64,000 nt of DNA, from the NCBI GenBank assembly GCA_009829735.1, contig CM020618.1, positions 4,400,882 through 4,464,881 on the forward strand, in the 5' to 3' direction. Source of the DNA: Pyropia yezoensis (taxonomy: Eukaryota > Rhodophyta > Bangiophyceae > Bangiales > Bangiaceae). Below, one piece after another: positions 9,312 to 19,188 of this stretch. Each line of letters opens with the position of its first letter. Position 1 is the first letter of the stretch. The position numbers were made by a program, and so were the translations under genes. Under the pieces are notes generated by a model. That model saw only the letters and a program-made list of their open reading frames with translations, did not search any database and had not been told where the DNA came from.

Positions 9312-11120
9312 ATGGCTTCCACGTTGGGGTCATCGGACGACAACGCCACCATGGGTGACGGCGGCGGACCCGTATCCCTGTCGGCTCCTTCCTCCCTTCG
9401 TGGCCCTTCGGCCACGCGGATGCCACCCGCCGCTCCGGTCGACGTCCTTATGGACGACGCCGGGAGCGGCCGGGGTGATGCCGGCCCGGCTTCGCCGGCC
9501 GAGGTAACTGTACCAGCGCCGGCGGACTCGGAGGAGCCTGGCCCCTTCGGGGAGCTAACCTCCTTCTCGAAAAAGTGGCCTTACCCACACCCTCTTTCCT
9601 GCGTGGTCACCGACCTCTGGGTGCATGTCAACCCCCGCCGTATGGCGGGCGTTTGGACGACGTTTCGTCATCTCTTCCTGGACCTATATGAGATCCCCAT
9701 TGATACTCCCTCGGACTACCCTGTCCTTTGCTTTGCGGATGATTGGAAGGTGGCCCGGCAGATGGAGGAAGCGTGTGACCGCCCTTCTCTGCCGGAGGGA
9801 GCTCTGCTGGTCTTTGACCTGGCATACTATCCGGGACCGCTGCCTCCCATTGAGGAGCGCCTGCGGGGATACTTCTTGCGCCAAGCGCTGGCAGAGCATC
9901 GACATCGTCGGCGCCATGGCATCTTTGCCTGCGCGAAGCAGCGGGAGGTCGAGGGCTTCACCCACGAAGACCGGCTGAAGTACTACCCGGTCATCCCCAC
10001 CTGGTGGAGTGAGTACGAGGTGCCTCGCGGCATGGCCGCGCGGATTGGCAACCTTGTCGCTCTCCGGGGTAGTCGGCTCATGGCCGACGGGCCAGACTCC
10101 GCGGCCAGGGCTACCCTGAACGCCTGCTGGCTTGTCGAGGTGGCGGATGTACCGCTCTCATTTGGTCTGTTCTATGGGCATGCCTGGCTTATCCCTCTTC
10201 CTCTGCTTCGGGTTCTCAAAGAGAGTCCGATTGACGTCCTTTGCCCGGAACACCCTGACCGGGCGGTATACCTTCGGGCCTTTCTTCTCCTCCTTGAGGA
10301 GGTACAGCTTAAGGCTCTACCCTCGTATCTGGGTCTTCCCTTCCGGCCCCGCTTGCTGGTGCGATGTTCGTGGTCTTTGACCTCCGAGGGCGCCCTCCTC
10401 TTTGAGGAGGGGTTGGGGCATGAGAAGCTCCCTTATGCTCCTGGCGTGGAGTCCACGACTCGGGTCCCTGCCCCGGAAACCCGTATGGATGAGGAGGGAC
10501 CCCGCCTCCCTGGTTTTGTTCAGGAGCGGTATGGTCCCTTCTTACTGCCAAACTCTCCTAAGGGGAGTTCCGGAGAGCGTGGGTCGGCGGGCTCATCCGG
10601 CGGTAGGTCTTTTAGACCTCCTCCGCCACGGAGCTTTTCTCCGGGGGAGGAGATCCGGGCGCCGGGTGGCCGCCGTGTTCTTGTGCCGGGGCCTGTGGCT
10701 CCGTTCCTCTGGGGGGCCTCGTCTTTAGCGTTGCCCCGTCCCATCCCGGTTACTACTGTACCCGCTTTGGGGCAGGTCTTTAACCCGCCCCCTCCTGCCC
10801 TCCGGGATGCCGTCGAGGACTCTCTTGTGATGGGGTTATGCCGGGCCTATACGGGCCTAGCCAACGATATGGCGGCGATAGTCGCCACCCGTGGAGACTG
10901 GCTAGACATCCCGCCGGTGGCTTTGCCACTTCTTTCTCTGGAGGCGCTCGCAGAGCACCTGGATCGGGAGCTGGTGAGAGCCAACCTGGATACCATGTTG
11001 CAGGTCCCCAGTCCTTCGCTCCGTGGCGCCGCCGAGGCAGCTAACGGTGGAGGGGGGCATGGCCCTCGTTACTTCACAGGTTCCCATTCTGACGAGAAGT
11101 GGGGGTGTGAGTCTGCATAG
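9312..11120 (+). CDS. Orphan member of the retrotransposon antisense-ORF family (602 aa)
   Basis: The ORF is intact and 602 residues long from the ATG at 9312; an upstream in-frame ATG at 9123 lies inside the LTR and is less likely. The first 80 residues are low-complexity and acidic. The core (about 85-380) aligns with the antisense protein of element 3: KWPYPHP matches RWFYPAW, YYPVIPTWWSEYEVPRG matches YYPKKPEWWPQVEVPYG, CWLVEV matches QWLLEV, and PYAPGVE matches PYAPGVD. Spacing between the W and WW motifs is nearly equal (143 and 146 residues). The tail is Pro/Gly/Ser-rich. No pol or gag accompanies it on the right, so it is either a retrotransposon remnant or a retained gene. I recognise no known enzyme fold. 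Confidence 0.65.
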   Translation: MASTLGSSDDNATMGDGGGPVSLSAPSSLRGPSATRMPPAAPVDVLMDDAGSGRGDAGPASPAEVTVPAPADSEEPGPFGELTSFSKKWPYPHPLSCVVTDLWVHVNPRRMAGVWTTFRHLFLDLYEIPIDTPSDYPVLCFADDWKVARQMEEACDRPSLPEGALLVFDLAYYPGPLPPIEERLRGYFLRQALAEHRHRRRHGIFACAKQREVEGFTHEDRLKYYPVIPTWWSEYEVPRGMAARIGNLVALRGSRLMADGPDSAARATLNACWLVEVADVPLSFGLFYGHAWLIPLPLLRVLKESPIDVLCPEHPDRAVYLRAFLLLLEEVQLKALPSYLGLPFRPRLLVRCSWSLTSEGALLFEEGLGHEKLPYAPGVESTTRVPAPETRMDEEGPRLPGFVQERYGPFLLPNSPKGSSGERGSAGSSGGRSFRPPPPRSFSPGEEIRAPGGRRVLVPGPVAPFLWGASSLALPRPIPVTTVPALGQVFNPPPPALRDAVEDSLVMGLCRAYTGLANDMAAIVATRGDWLDIPPVALPLLSLEALAEHLDRELVRANLDTMLQVPSPSLRGAAEAANGGGGHGPRYFTGSHSDEKWGCESA

Positions 11121-11493
11121 TCCTCCCCCTCGACAGGGGGCGTTATGTGTTTTCTTTCTTTCCCACGCCGGCACCCCCCGGGCGCTGCACGAGGCGCTGT
11201 GTTTCTGGCGCGTTGCAAGGTACGCTTGTGGGTGCTTTGGGAGAGGTGACGCAAGGGTGGCGCGCTGGGGGAGCGACGGGGGGACAGGCTGAGTGCTGGT
11301 GGCGGGTGAGGACTGGGAGGGCCCCACCTGCGTACTTTGGCTCTCCTCTCTGCGCGACAGGAGCGTCCACTCCGCTCGCACCTCTCTTTGGCCTCTACTT
11401 CCCGGCGCCACGGCACGACCGCTGACGCCTTCTCCCCGTCTCCCCGCTGACCTACCGCTCCTGGAATCTTAGAGGGACACTGTGGCTCGTGGT
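11121..11493. other. Spacer upstream of the recombinase gene
   Basis: This GC-rich spacer of about 370 bases separates the orphan antisense ORF from the recombinase gene. The ORFs reading across it on the minus strand are compositional and match nothing I know. It may contain the recombinase promoter, but no TATA-like element stands out. Confidence 0.4.
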
Positions 11494-14436
11494 ATGGGCG
11501 CGCAGGAGGTGGGACGGGCTTCCCGCGCGAGGCGTGGGCGCAGACCAGCAGCTGCAGGGATGAGGGCAGCCGGAGGGCGGCCCGCTGCCGGTGGAGTGGC
11601 CGGGGGATTGCTTGCAGCCCACACCCTCGGGCAAGCCCCTGCGATGGAGGCAGCCCAGCGCCCCCCCCGCAACGGCGGGGGTCCCGCAGCAGCCGCTGAG
11701 CGCGGCTGTGTTGCCGCACCCGCGATCCACGTCTACGGGGGTCCCGCGGGGGCTGTGACGGGGGAGCGGTCAGCGGGCTACGAGCAATGGGAGGACGGCG
11801 CCGCGGGCTACACCCAGCGAAATTTGGTGGCAAAGCTTTTTCTGAACCAGCCTGTCGTTTCCAACCGCCTCATCCGCTTCGGGTCCCTTTACTCTCCTTT
11901 GAGCCGCGAGGGCGGGACGAACGCCGTGGGCGAGGGGGCGCCTGGGGTGGGTGCCCCCCCCGGCGACGACCGCACACCGGCACAGCGGGAGCGGGACAAG
12001 GTGTTCTACGGCAACATTGTGGCGATTGCAAACAACGCTGCCGCCTTTGGGCTCAACTACGCCAACACGCAGGCTGTGGTGCAGCAGGCGCTCCACCTCG
12101 CCGAGACGAACCAGCGCGACGGGGTGGCCGCCGTGACCAGTTTCATTGGCAACAACTGGCAGACGCACACCGACAGCGCCACCAACTCGGGCAAGAAGCA
12201 GACGATGACAACCTACCGCCCGTGCGTGGCTCGGTTTCGTGCCTGGGCAGAGGTTAAGGACGGGACGGACACGCTCATTATTCCCATGAGCCGCAACACG
12301 GTCGTGCCCTTCCTTGAGGCTGAGAAGGAGCGCAGGCGGGTGACAGGCAAGGGGCGGAGGACGGCCGATGGCAGCGATGAGGAGGTTACCGACGGGGACG
12401 ACGCCACCGTGCCCGCCCCGCTCGACCCCCACCGCCCACCCTTGGCCGCCAGCGGCGCACTGCTGCTGGACATTCATGCGGTACCGGCTACCCCTGCACG
12501 GCCTGGTGGAAGAGCAACTGGGGCGGCTCTGGCTCGCACTGACGGGACGGGTGGGACGCCGGCAGCCTAGTCAACGGACCCGCCACGGCGGGCGGGGCCG
12601 ATGGTCGTCAAAAACTGCCTCAACGCGCTGGCCAAAATTGCCAGCACTCTTGACTTGCTGTGGCGCAACAGCAGCTGCCCCTGCTGCTCGCGCTGGCGCG
12701 CGAGGTCGTACGACTCCGCCAGGAGCTTTCCCCGAGCGGTGGCAGTCGTGAAGCAGCGGACGCGGGAGAAGGTGATGGAGAACAGGGCCGTGGGGCTGAA
12801 CAAGGCGCTTGGGAAGAGGGACCCTTCCATTACGGACGCGCAGTGCCGCGAGGTCTTCAAGCGCCTGCTGTTGCCGCCCGAGACGGCTGGGAAGTTCCAG
12901 CTCCAGTCGGTGCTCGCCACACTCTTCGCGATCACGATTGCTCTGGAGGCCCGTGGGGCGACGGTGCGCGGCTTGGTATGGAGCGACCTTGCCGTGCGCC
13001 AGTTTGAGGTCATGTTCTCGGCCAGCGGGGAGGCCCTCGATGTGCTGCGCACGTACATCACCGCCACGAGGACCAAGGAGCGGGGGCTGTTTTGTATCGG
13101 TGCCCTCCCCCATGTGGACCCCGGGCTGTGCCCTTTAGGTGCGGCGGCGGAAGCGCTGGTGGCCCTGTGCCATGGGCCAGGTCAAGACACTTCTGTACCC
13201 CCCAGCCCCCTGGAGCCAGTTTCCAAGCCTACTGATGAGGACCTGCGCGCCCGTGGCGTGAGCCCCGAGCACTATCGGGCGGCGGTCAACGTGTACGGGT
13301 CGCGGGAGTGGTACCGGCTGTTGGTCTTCCCGTCGGCGAGGGGGGGCACGTTTAAGGAGATGTCCCACCGCTACCACTGCGACAACCACCGCAAGGTGAT
13401 GGTTGCGGCCGGCGTGCCCAAGTGGTTGTCGAAGATGCACACTTGTCGGCGAGCGTCCACGCAGAAGACCAAGGAGGCCGGGGCGTCGGAGCAGGACAAC
13501 AATGAGCAGGGGTTGTGGACCGAGGGCGTGGGGGGGGGGGCGTACAACCAGAACATCCCTAACCGGCGGGCCACCCTTGGGCTCTCTGGCCGGGATCTCA
13601 GCTGCATCACCCCGTCCACACCCCGCCTGAAGGTGGTCGTCCCACCGGAGCTGCGGGCCCTGCTCTTCCCCTGGATGGAGGCGGCGGAAGTTGCTTACGC
13701 GCTGCGGCTGGCGGCGGACAGGAAGAACATGGAAGCGTCGCTCGTGGACTTTTTTAAGCTTCTCCATACCATGACGTCCGTGTACGTCCAAACCTGGGCG
13801 GCGCGTTCGGCGGCAGGCGATGTACCCCTGACAGCGTACGTGCTGCGGCACCCCTTGCTCGCTGGCTTTGGGTGTGCCGCCTTTGCAGCCACGATGGTGA
13901 CGGCGCTGAGGAGGGTGGAGGATCGGGCCAACGAGGCGGTCGAGCAGGTGCTGCCGCAGTTGGCGCCGACGGCGAAGGCCGCCATGGAGGCGGTGGTCGC
14001 GTCCATCATGGCGCAACTGCAGGACGCTGAAAACTACATGGCCGCGGAGGTGGACGCCAGCACGCTCGCAGTCCAGGCACACGCCAGGCAAACGGCCGAT
14101 GCTGCCATGGAGCACGCAAACATCGGCGTGGCTCCTGTCAACAAGCACACGGCCGAGGAGGTCGCCGAGCTCCGTAAGGAGGTCTCCCAGCTGCGCGACG
14201 CCGTGCTCGCCCTGCTGCGGGGCCCGAGCCTGGGTGCGGCTAGTGCAGCAGCGGGGCAACCCGCCGCGGATATGGGTGGGCTCGCAAGCGCCCCATCCTG
14301 GCCTGGTCCGTCCGAGGTGCATCCACCCACCCCTGCCGCTTTCCCCTCCATCGCTGTCCCCCCTCCTCCGACCCGTCCCGCCCCCACAACCACTACAGAG
14401 CTCTGCACACAGAGCAGGACTTCGTCATCAGTGTGA
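11494..14436 (+). CDS. Crypton-type (Ndc10-like) tyrosine recombinase, with a probable 90-bp intron
   Basis: Two ORFs in the same frame (11494-12570 and 12571-14436) are separated only by a TAG at 12568. The first carries a recombinase-like N-terminal DNA-binding segment (TYRPCVARFRAWAEV). The second carries the catalytic domain. Numbered from the ATG at 12601, I see Arg123 (TVRGL), Lys159 (RTKERG), His280-x-x-Arg283 (MHTCRR), Trp306 (QGLW) and Tyr315 (GAYNQ), the full Arg-Lys-HxxR-Trp-Tyr set. A possible phase-0 intron 12481-12570 (GTACCG...CCTAG, 90 bases) would remove the stop and give about 950 residues. A short coiled coil (EEVAELRKEVSQLRDAV) is near the C-terminus. Such enzymes cut and rejoin DNA in Crypton transposons; related folds occur in Ndc10 and Gcr1. 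Terminal inverted repeats are not expected and none was seen. A nonsense mutation is the alternative to an intron. Confidence 0.65.
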
Positions 14437-15318
14437 CCATAATGAACTCCGAAGTGCGAAATTCCCAACACCCTCCTCAAGGAGATCATGTGGCAGAGGC
14501 CACGTGGCGCTCCACGAACCGGCTCGCAACCTGAAGCACAACGCAGCGGTGTGGACAGCAATTTTTGTTTTTTTTTCCTCTTCTTTTTCTGCCTGCTTGG
14601 TGCACACGTCTCTCGGCGGTTACTCCAATACACTGCCCCAGCTGTTCATAGCCCACCGGGCGCCAGCGTTCCCAAAGGCGCGGCCGGGCCGCCCCCCTCA
14701 CTATTGTAGCAGTCCCCCCCGTGCCGCCCCGCTCCGCCCCCCGCCGCTATCCACCCAGCCACAGCCGCCCCCTACCTCGAACCAACCCGCACCCCACCGC
14801 TGCCCGCTGCCGCCACTCGAGGCTCTCCCTCGGGCAGCAGCCTTCCCCCCCTCAGCTGCCGCCGCCCAACCCACCGTTCGGCGGCTGCCCCCTGCCCAGC
14901 CGCGGCCACCCCATCCTCAGCAACACCGCGCCCCGACGCCGGCCGCAGCCGCCAGCCGCCGCTTTCTCCCCGCCAGCGGCCGCCCGCTCCCACCGGCCGC
15001 CAGCTCCCACCGCTAGCCGCCTGTGGAAGCCCCCTCCCCGGAAGAGGCCGCCCCACACCCGGCCTCAGTCGCCGCACTCGCGACCGCGGCCGCCCCCCCT
15101 ACCCGGCAGCGGCCACACCCCGCATAAACGCAGCCGCCCAACGCCAGGCAGCCGCCGCCCCCCCCCCCCCCGCAGCAGCAGCCCCTACTCCGGCCGTAAC
15201 CGCGCCCCCCCCAGGCACAGCGGGTGACCCCCCGCCCCGTGTCCCCCTTCCCCCTCCCCGACCAGGCCCTTCACCCTTCCGAAGCGAGCGGGCACCACAA
15301 GGCAACCCCGACGAGGGC
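14437..15318. other. Gene-free, C-rich stretch beside the element 2 insertion site
   Basis: It begins with a pyrimidine-rich stretch (14,560-14,600) and then becomes extremely C-rich (14,690-15,240). The long ORFs reading through it are Pro/Arg/Ser low complexity in more than one frame, which argues against coding. Element 2 is inserted at its right end. Confidence 0.5.
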
Positions 15319-15323
15319 CGCTG

Positions 15324-15686
15324 TGTAGCACAATAGGAATCCGCCGCACGTCCACTCTCAGGGAACACTCACCAAGGGGGATCGGCACCAACGTCACCGG
15401 GAGGCCAAGGTTGCTGTCCTTGGAGCGCAAGCCACGGGACCAAGATGGGAGCCCAAATGGGAGGGGTTTGTTGTTTTACCTTGGCCGGCGGTGGATTCGC
15501 CACCGGCCCCCTCGTTATAAACCCTCGGAGACACTACTAACTACCCTCCACCCCAAGATGCAAGTCCCTCTGGTCATACGTAACTTATAGATACCGTGAC
15601 CAGTTCGGACTCTCAAATTGAAAGTTAAGGATTAGAAGTAGCCCCCCTGATATTAGGGTCACAATACGGACAACCATATTGCTACA
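15324..15686 (-). repeat. 3' LTR of element 2 (363 bp)
   Basis: It matches the 5' LTR at 25,773 at all but one position (T here, C there, in a TGTTyTACC context). On the minus strand it is preceded by the polypurine tract. It ends beside the target duplication CGCTG. Confidence 0.95.
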
Positions 15687-15698
15687 TATCCCCCCCTT
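15687..15698 (-). other. Polypurine tract of element 2
   Basis: The minus strand reads AAGGGGGGGATA immediately before the 3' LTR, the usual position of the plus-strand DNA primer in LTR elements. Confidence 0.75.
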
Positions 15699-16271
15699 AG
15701 ATTCGGCCCGTCCTCGGGTCGAGTTGCATTCGGGTTACCGAATGTAAGTGGGTCGCGTGACTGTTTACCCGTCGGGTGGGGCTTTGCGCCCCGTCGCGAC
15801 AGACACCCCTTTTCGAGGTTGTCCGAGGGGGGTGCCCCCCTTTGTGTGGTACACACACGATCCGTTTTCCGGACCGTTAAATTCCCGATGCGGGTTTTTG
15901 TTCACGACCCCCCTTTCCGAGGGGTGGTGCAAGCGGATCCGCCACCAGGTGCCTGGTGGTAGAGGGGTCCCTCTCGTGTGGACGATTGAGTGGTGGGCGG
16001 GGGCTGCCCGCGTTGCGTGGGGGCGGTTGGGGGTGACTCCCCTTGCTTCCCCCGTGTGTGGGGGTAGCCCCGTCCCGCCCAGGTGCCTGGGTGGGGCGCG
16101 TTCGTAGCCCCGTGGGGCGTGGGTCGACCCGCGTGTTTGTGGCGCTTCTCGTGGCCGTTTGTGGTCATAAGCGCGGGTGCCTGCGCTTCCCTGGCTCGTC
16201 CCGGTTATCCCACCGTACCAGGTCGTAGCCGTCGACGGCTTGTGGGCGCGGGGGACTCTGCACCCGTTATC

Positions 16272-18632
16272 ATGTCCTATCCCCAGGTGCCTGAAGAGGA
16301 GGAAGACCTCCTGATCGGGGAGGAGATGGAGGACGACGCGCCTGTCGGTCCCGACGCCGCGCGTTACGGGGTGAGCTCGTCTGACGACGACGAGCCTGCG
16401 GTGTCCGTCCGTCTGTCGGCCGGAGGACTGTCGTCCGTGTGCAGCGGCACGACGGTGCCGTCGGCCGGAGGTCAACCCGGCGGTCAACCGCGCGTGGCGG
16501 CTTCTACCCCCTCTCTGCCGGCTGCCCGGATGGAGCCTGGTGCCGGTGCCGGCTCACCGCAGCTACCTCAAGATGGTCCGCCCTGCGGCGGAGGTGGCGA
16601 CCCGCAGCCGACTCCGGCTGGTTAAGGTGGTCCGGGTGTCCGGGCGGTGACTCCTCGAGGCGGTCCCGACGTTGACGCGGGTGGTGGTGGCGGTGCGACA
16701 CCCGGTGCGGCGGGTCAAGACGGTGCGGGTGTCCGCACGGCCGGGGCTCCGGCTCCGGAGGCTGTCCAAGTGCCTTCCCCTTCCGAGGCGGGGGCTACGC
16801 CGACGGGTGGTGCCGGCGCCGGTACCGTACCTGCGGTGCCGCGGGCGTCGAGCGGTCAAGACGCTCCTTCTCCCATGGCGGTTGACACCGGGAGTTACTC
16901 CGGGCGGGCGCCCGCCCTTCTTCTTCCTCCTCGGCCTCGTCCATCTCCGACGTCGGCCCCTCTGCCGGTGGTGCGTCCCCCGGCGCCCCCGATTCTTCCT
17001 GATCCTGCCCGGGTTGCCCCGTTGGGTGGCGGCGTCGCCGTGGCGGCGGGTCAACCCGCCATGTCGGTGTCCGACTTGGTGGCTCGGGTTCGAGGCCTCA
17101 CGGTGCAAGAGTCGATGGAGTACGATGGGCGTATGCGGGTGGACTTCCACCTGGTGCATCCCCGTGGAGAGTCCTCCCGCCGCGTTAAGGTGGACCCGAG
17201 CTGGGAGCGGGAGTTGGTGCGGCTGGTCAACCAGCCGAACGCGGTCCGGGTGGAACATCATTGGATCCTGAGTCAGCCGGACGACCGGCATGCGCAGCTT
17301 TGGCGCACCCGGGTGGGACGGGGTGAGGTCTACCTCGACCCCAACTTCGGGGTCTGCGACCTGATTGCCCCCGCGTTGCCGCGGGAGATTGACTACCCGG
17401 CTAGTGCTCGGGGGATTGCGGCGGCGGCGGAGCCGGTTGCGTTTGGGGAGACGGTGAGCCGTACCGGTCGGTATCCCGACTTTGACTACTACCCGGGGGT
17501 ACCCCCGTATCTGTCGTTGACGGCTCCCTACCCGCCCATGGCGGGGTTGAAGTCGGCGTCGAGCTGGCGACGTAACCATGGTGTCATGGCGGATGCGTTC
17601 CGCACGGATATAACGTGTGCGTTGCAGACCGGCAACGGTCGTGCTCCGGTATACACTCCCGTGCGCCCGCCGCTATGGCAGGAGGGGTGGGAACACGCCC
17701 CTGCTTTCCGGTTTGACACCGGCTCCTGCCTCCGATACTTCGGTAGTGTGTTGGCCTCGCGACCGGTCCACCCGTTGCAGGGTACCTTCACCCTTGAGGT
17801 TACCCTCGGGCAGGCTTCATCCTTCTTGCTGTCCGTCCGCCGGCAGGGTCGTCTGTTTCATCTTCCGACGGGTGTCCGTCGGCACATCGCGCAGTTGGGC
17901 GTGGATCTGATAGCCGCCAAGACCGGGTTGGCCCGGGAGTTCGAAGCCCTGCTGGCTGTTCACGATGCCGTGAACTGGGCTGGGGTGTTGGCCTTTCCCC
18001 CGTACCGGGACCCGCAGGCTGGGGCTTCCCCCTTGCCTCGTCACTCGTTGCGTGTCCGGCGTACTCAGCCGGGTGAGCCCCGTTGCCATGGGTGGGCATC
18101 CACCGAGGCTGTTGCTGACCTGGGTATTCCCATGGTTATCCATGACCCTCTTCAGGTCCTTGCTCCGTGGTTCGGTAACCCGATGCCGGCGGCGGTTGGC
18201 CGTCGTCCCCGAGAGTGGGGCTCTGTGGGTGGGGAGCGTGAGGTGTCCCGTCGTCGGGCGGAGTACCGCCGTGGTTACGGTGGAGCCCCTTCGGTAGGGT
18301 CCTACCGGGCCTCGTATCAGGTGCCACCGGCTCCGGTGGTAGCCGTGTCGGCTCCTGTGGCTCCTCTGGCTGCGCCAGTGTCACCTCCCGCCCCTGTCCT
18401 ACATGACGGGGGTTCCCGTCTCTGGTATGAGGGCGTTGACGCCCTTGTTACCCGCGCAATGCGTGGGGGTCTCTCTGTTAGCTGGGGGGATATCCCCCCA
18501 GGTGCTGCGCTGGTTGGGTCAGCGCGTTGCTTCGGTGGCGTGCTGGACCGCCTCCAGAAAGGACGTGGAGGCTGGCCGCAGCACCCTCGTCCAGCTATGC
18601 ACCGAGGTAACTCGGGTGGTCGACCGTCGTGA
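16272..18632 (+). pseudogene. Antisense ORF of element 2 (interrupted by one in-frame TAA)
   Basis: It lies between pol and the 3' LTR on the strand opposite gag and pol. The ATG at 16272 starts an acidic N-terminus (MSYPQVPEEEEDLL); the same frame meets TAA at 16623 and then continues to 18632. Numbering from the GTG at 16647, a segment around residues 340-440 aligns with the antisense protein of element 3: RYFGSVLASRP with DHFGSVMLTAAP, RRQGRLFHLP with QRRGMLWHLP, and HDAVNW with HKFIEW. The first 140 residues after the stop are Pro/Ala/Gly-rich. It may be a single gene with a nonsense mutation, or two exons. The function is unknown. Transcription would converge with pol and end near the 24-bp repeats. 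Confidence 0.6.
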
Positions 18633-19021
18633 CGTTGCCGACCGGTGGAGCACGGAGGTCTACGCGCTTACGCGTGAGTGGCCTCCCTCGGGCAGTGGGT
18701 CTACCCACTGAGGAGTGCTATTGTTTGTGCGGGAGAGGGCCCCGGCAACCCTTATGGTAGCCGGGTAGTAGTGAGTATAAACTCATCCCCTTTGGGGGCA
18801 TTGCTTGCCTCTGTTGCTGCCCTGGGGAGTACTCCTTCTGGCTCAGTGGTGCCTTGCCTCCCGTCCAACTTCTTCCGGTAGGTTCATGCTTGGGGAGGTC
18901 ATCCTCCCTCACTTGGTGTCTTGGCTTGGGGAGGTCATCCTCCCGTGTAAGCTCCCTAGTTACTTCGATATTATCGGAGTTAGCCTTTACCTTTAAGTTA
19001 ACTTATTAAGGTTCAGGTTTT

Positions 19022-19117
19022 ACTTAGTTACCTAAGCTTGACTCTACTTAGTTGCCTAAGCTTGGTTCGACTTAGAAACCTAAGTCTGATTTGACTTAGA
19101 AACCTAAGTCTGCCGTA
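19022..19117. repeat. Four tandem 24-bp repeats with internal dyad, between convergent ORFs of element 2
   Basis: Four consecutive 24-base units each start ACTTAG and contain CTTAG-n4-CTAAG, so every unit can fold back on itself. Units 1-2 and units 3-4 are more alike, as if made by successive duplications. The array sits between the stop of the antisense ORF (18632) and the stop of pol (19189). A role in ending transcription from both sides or in blocking read-through is an inference. Confidence 0.85.
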
Positions 19118-19188
19118 ACCATGTCACACCCTACTTAGTAGGTATAAGCCTCACCCCCCAACAGCCGAAGTCGGTGTCGGTTGGGTTG

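Noticed and set aside
14721..15227. 168-residue Pro/Arg/Ser ORF
   Set aside because: The region is so C-rich that all frames give Pro-rich proteins and stops are rare. No domain or start context supports it.
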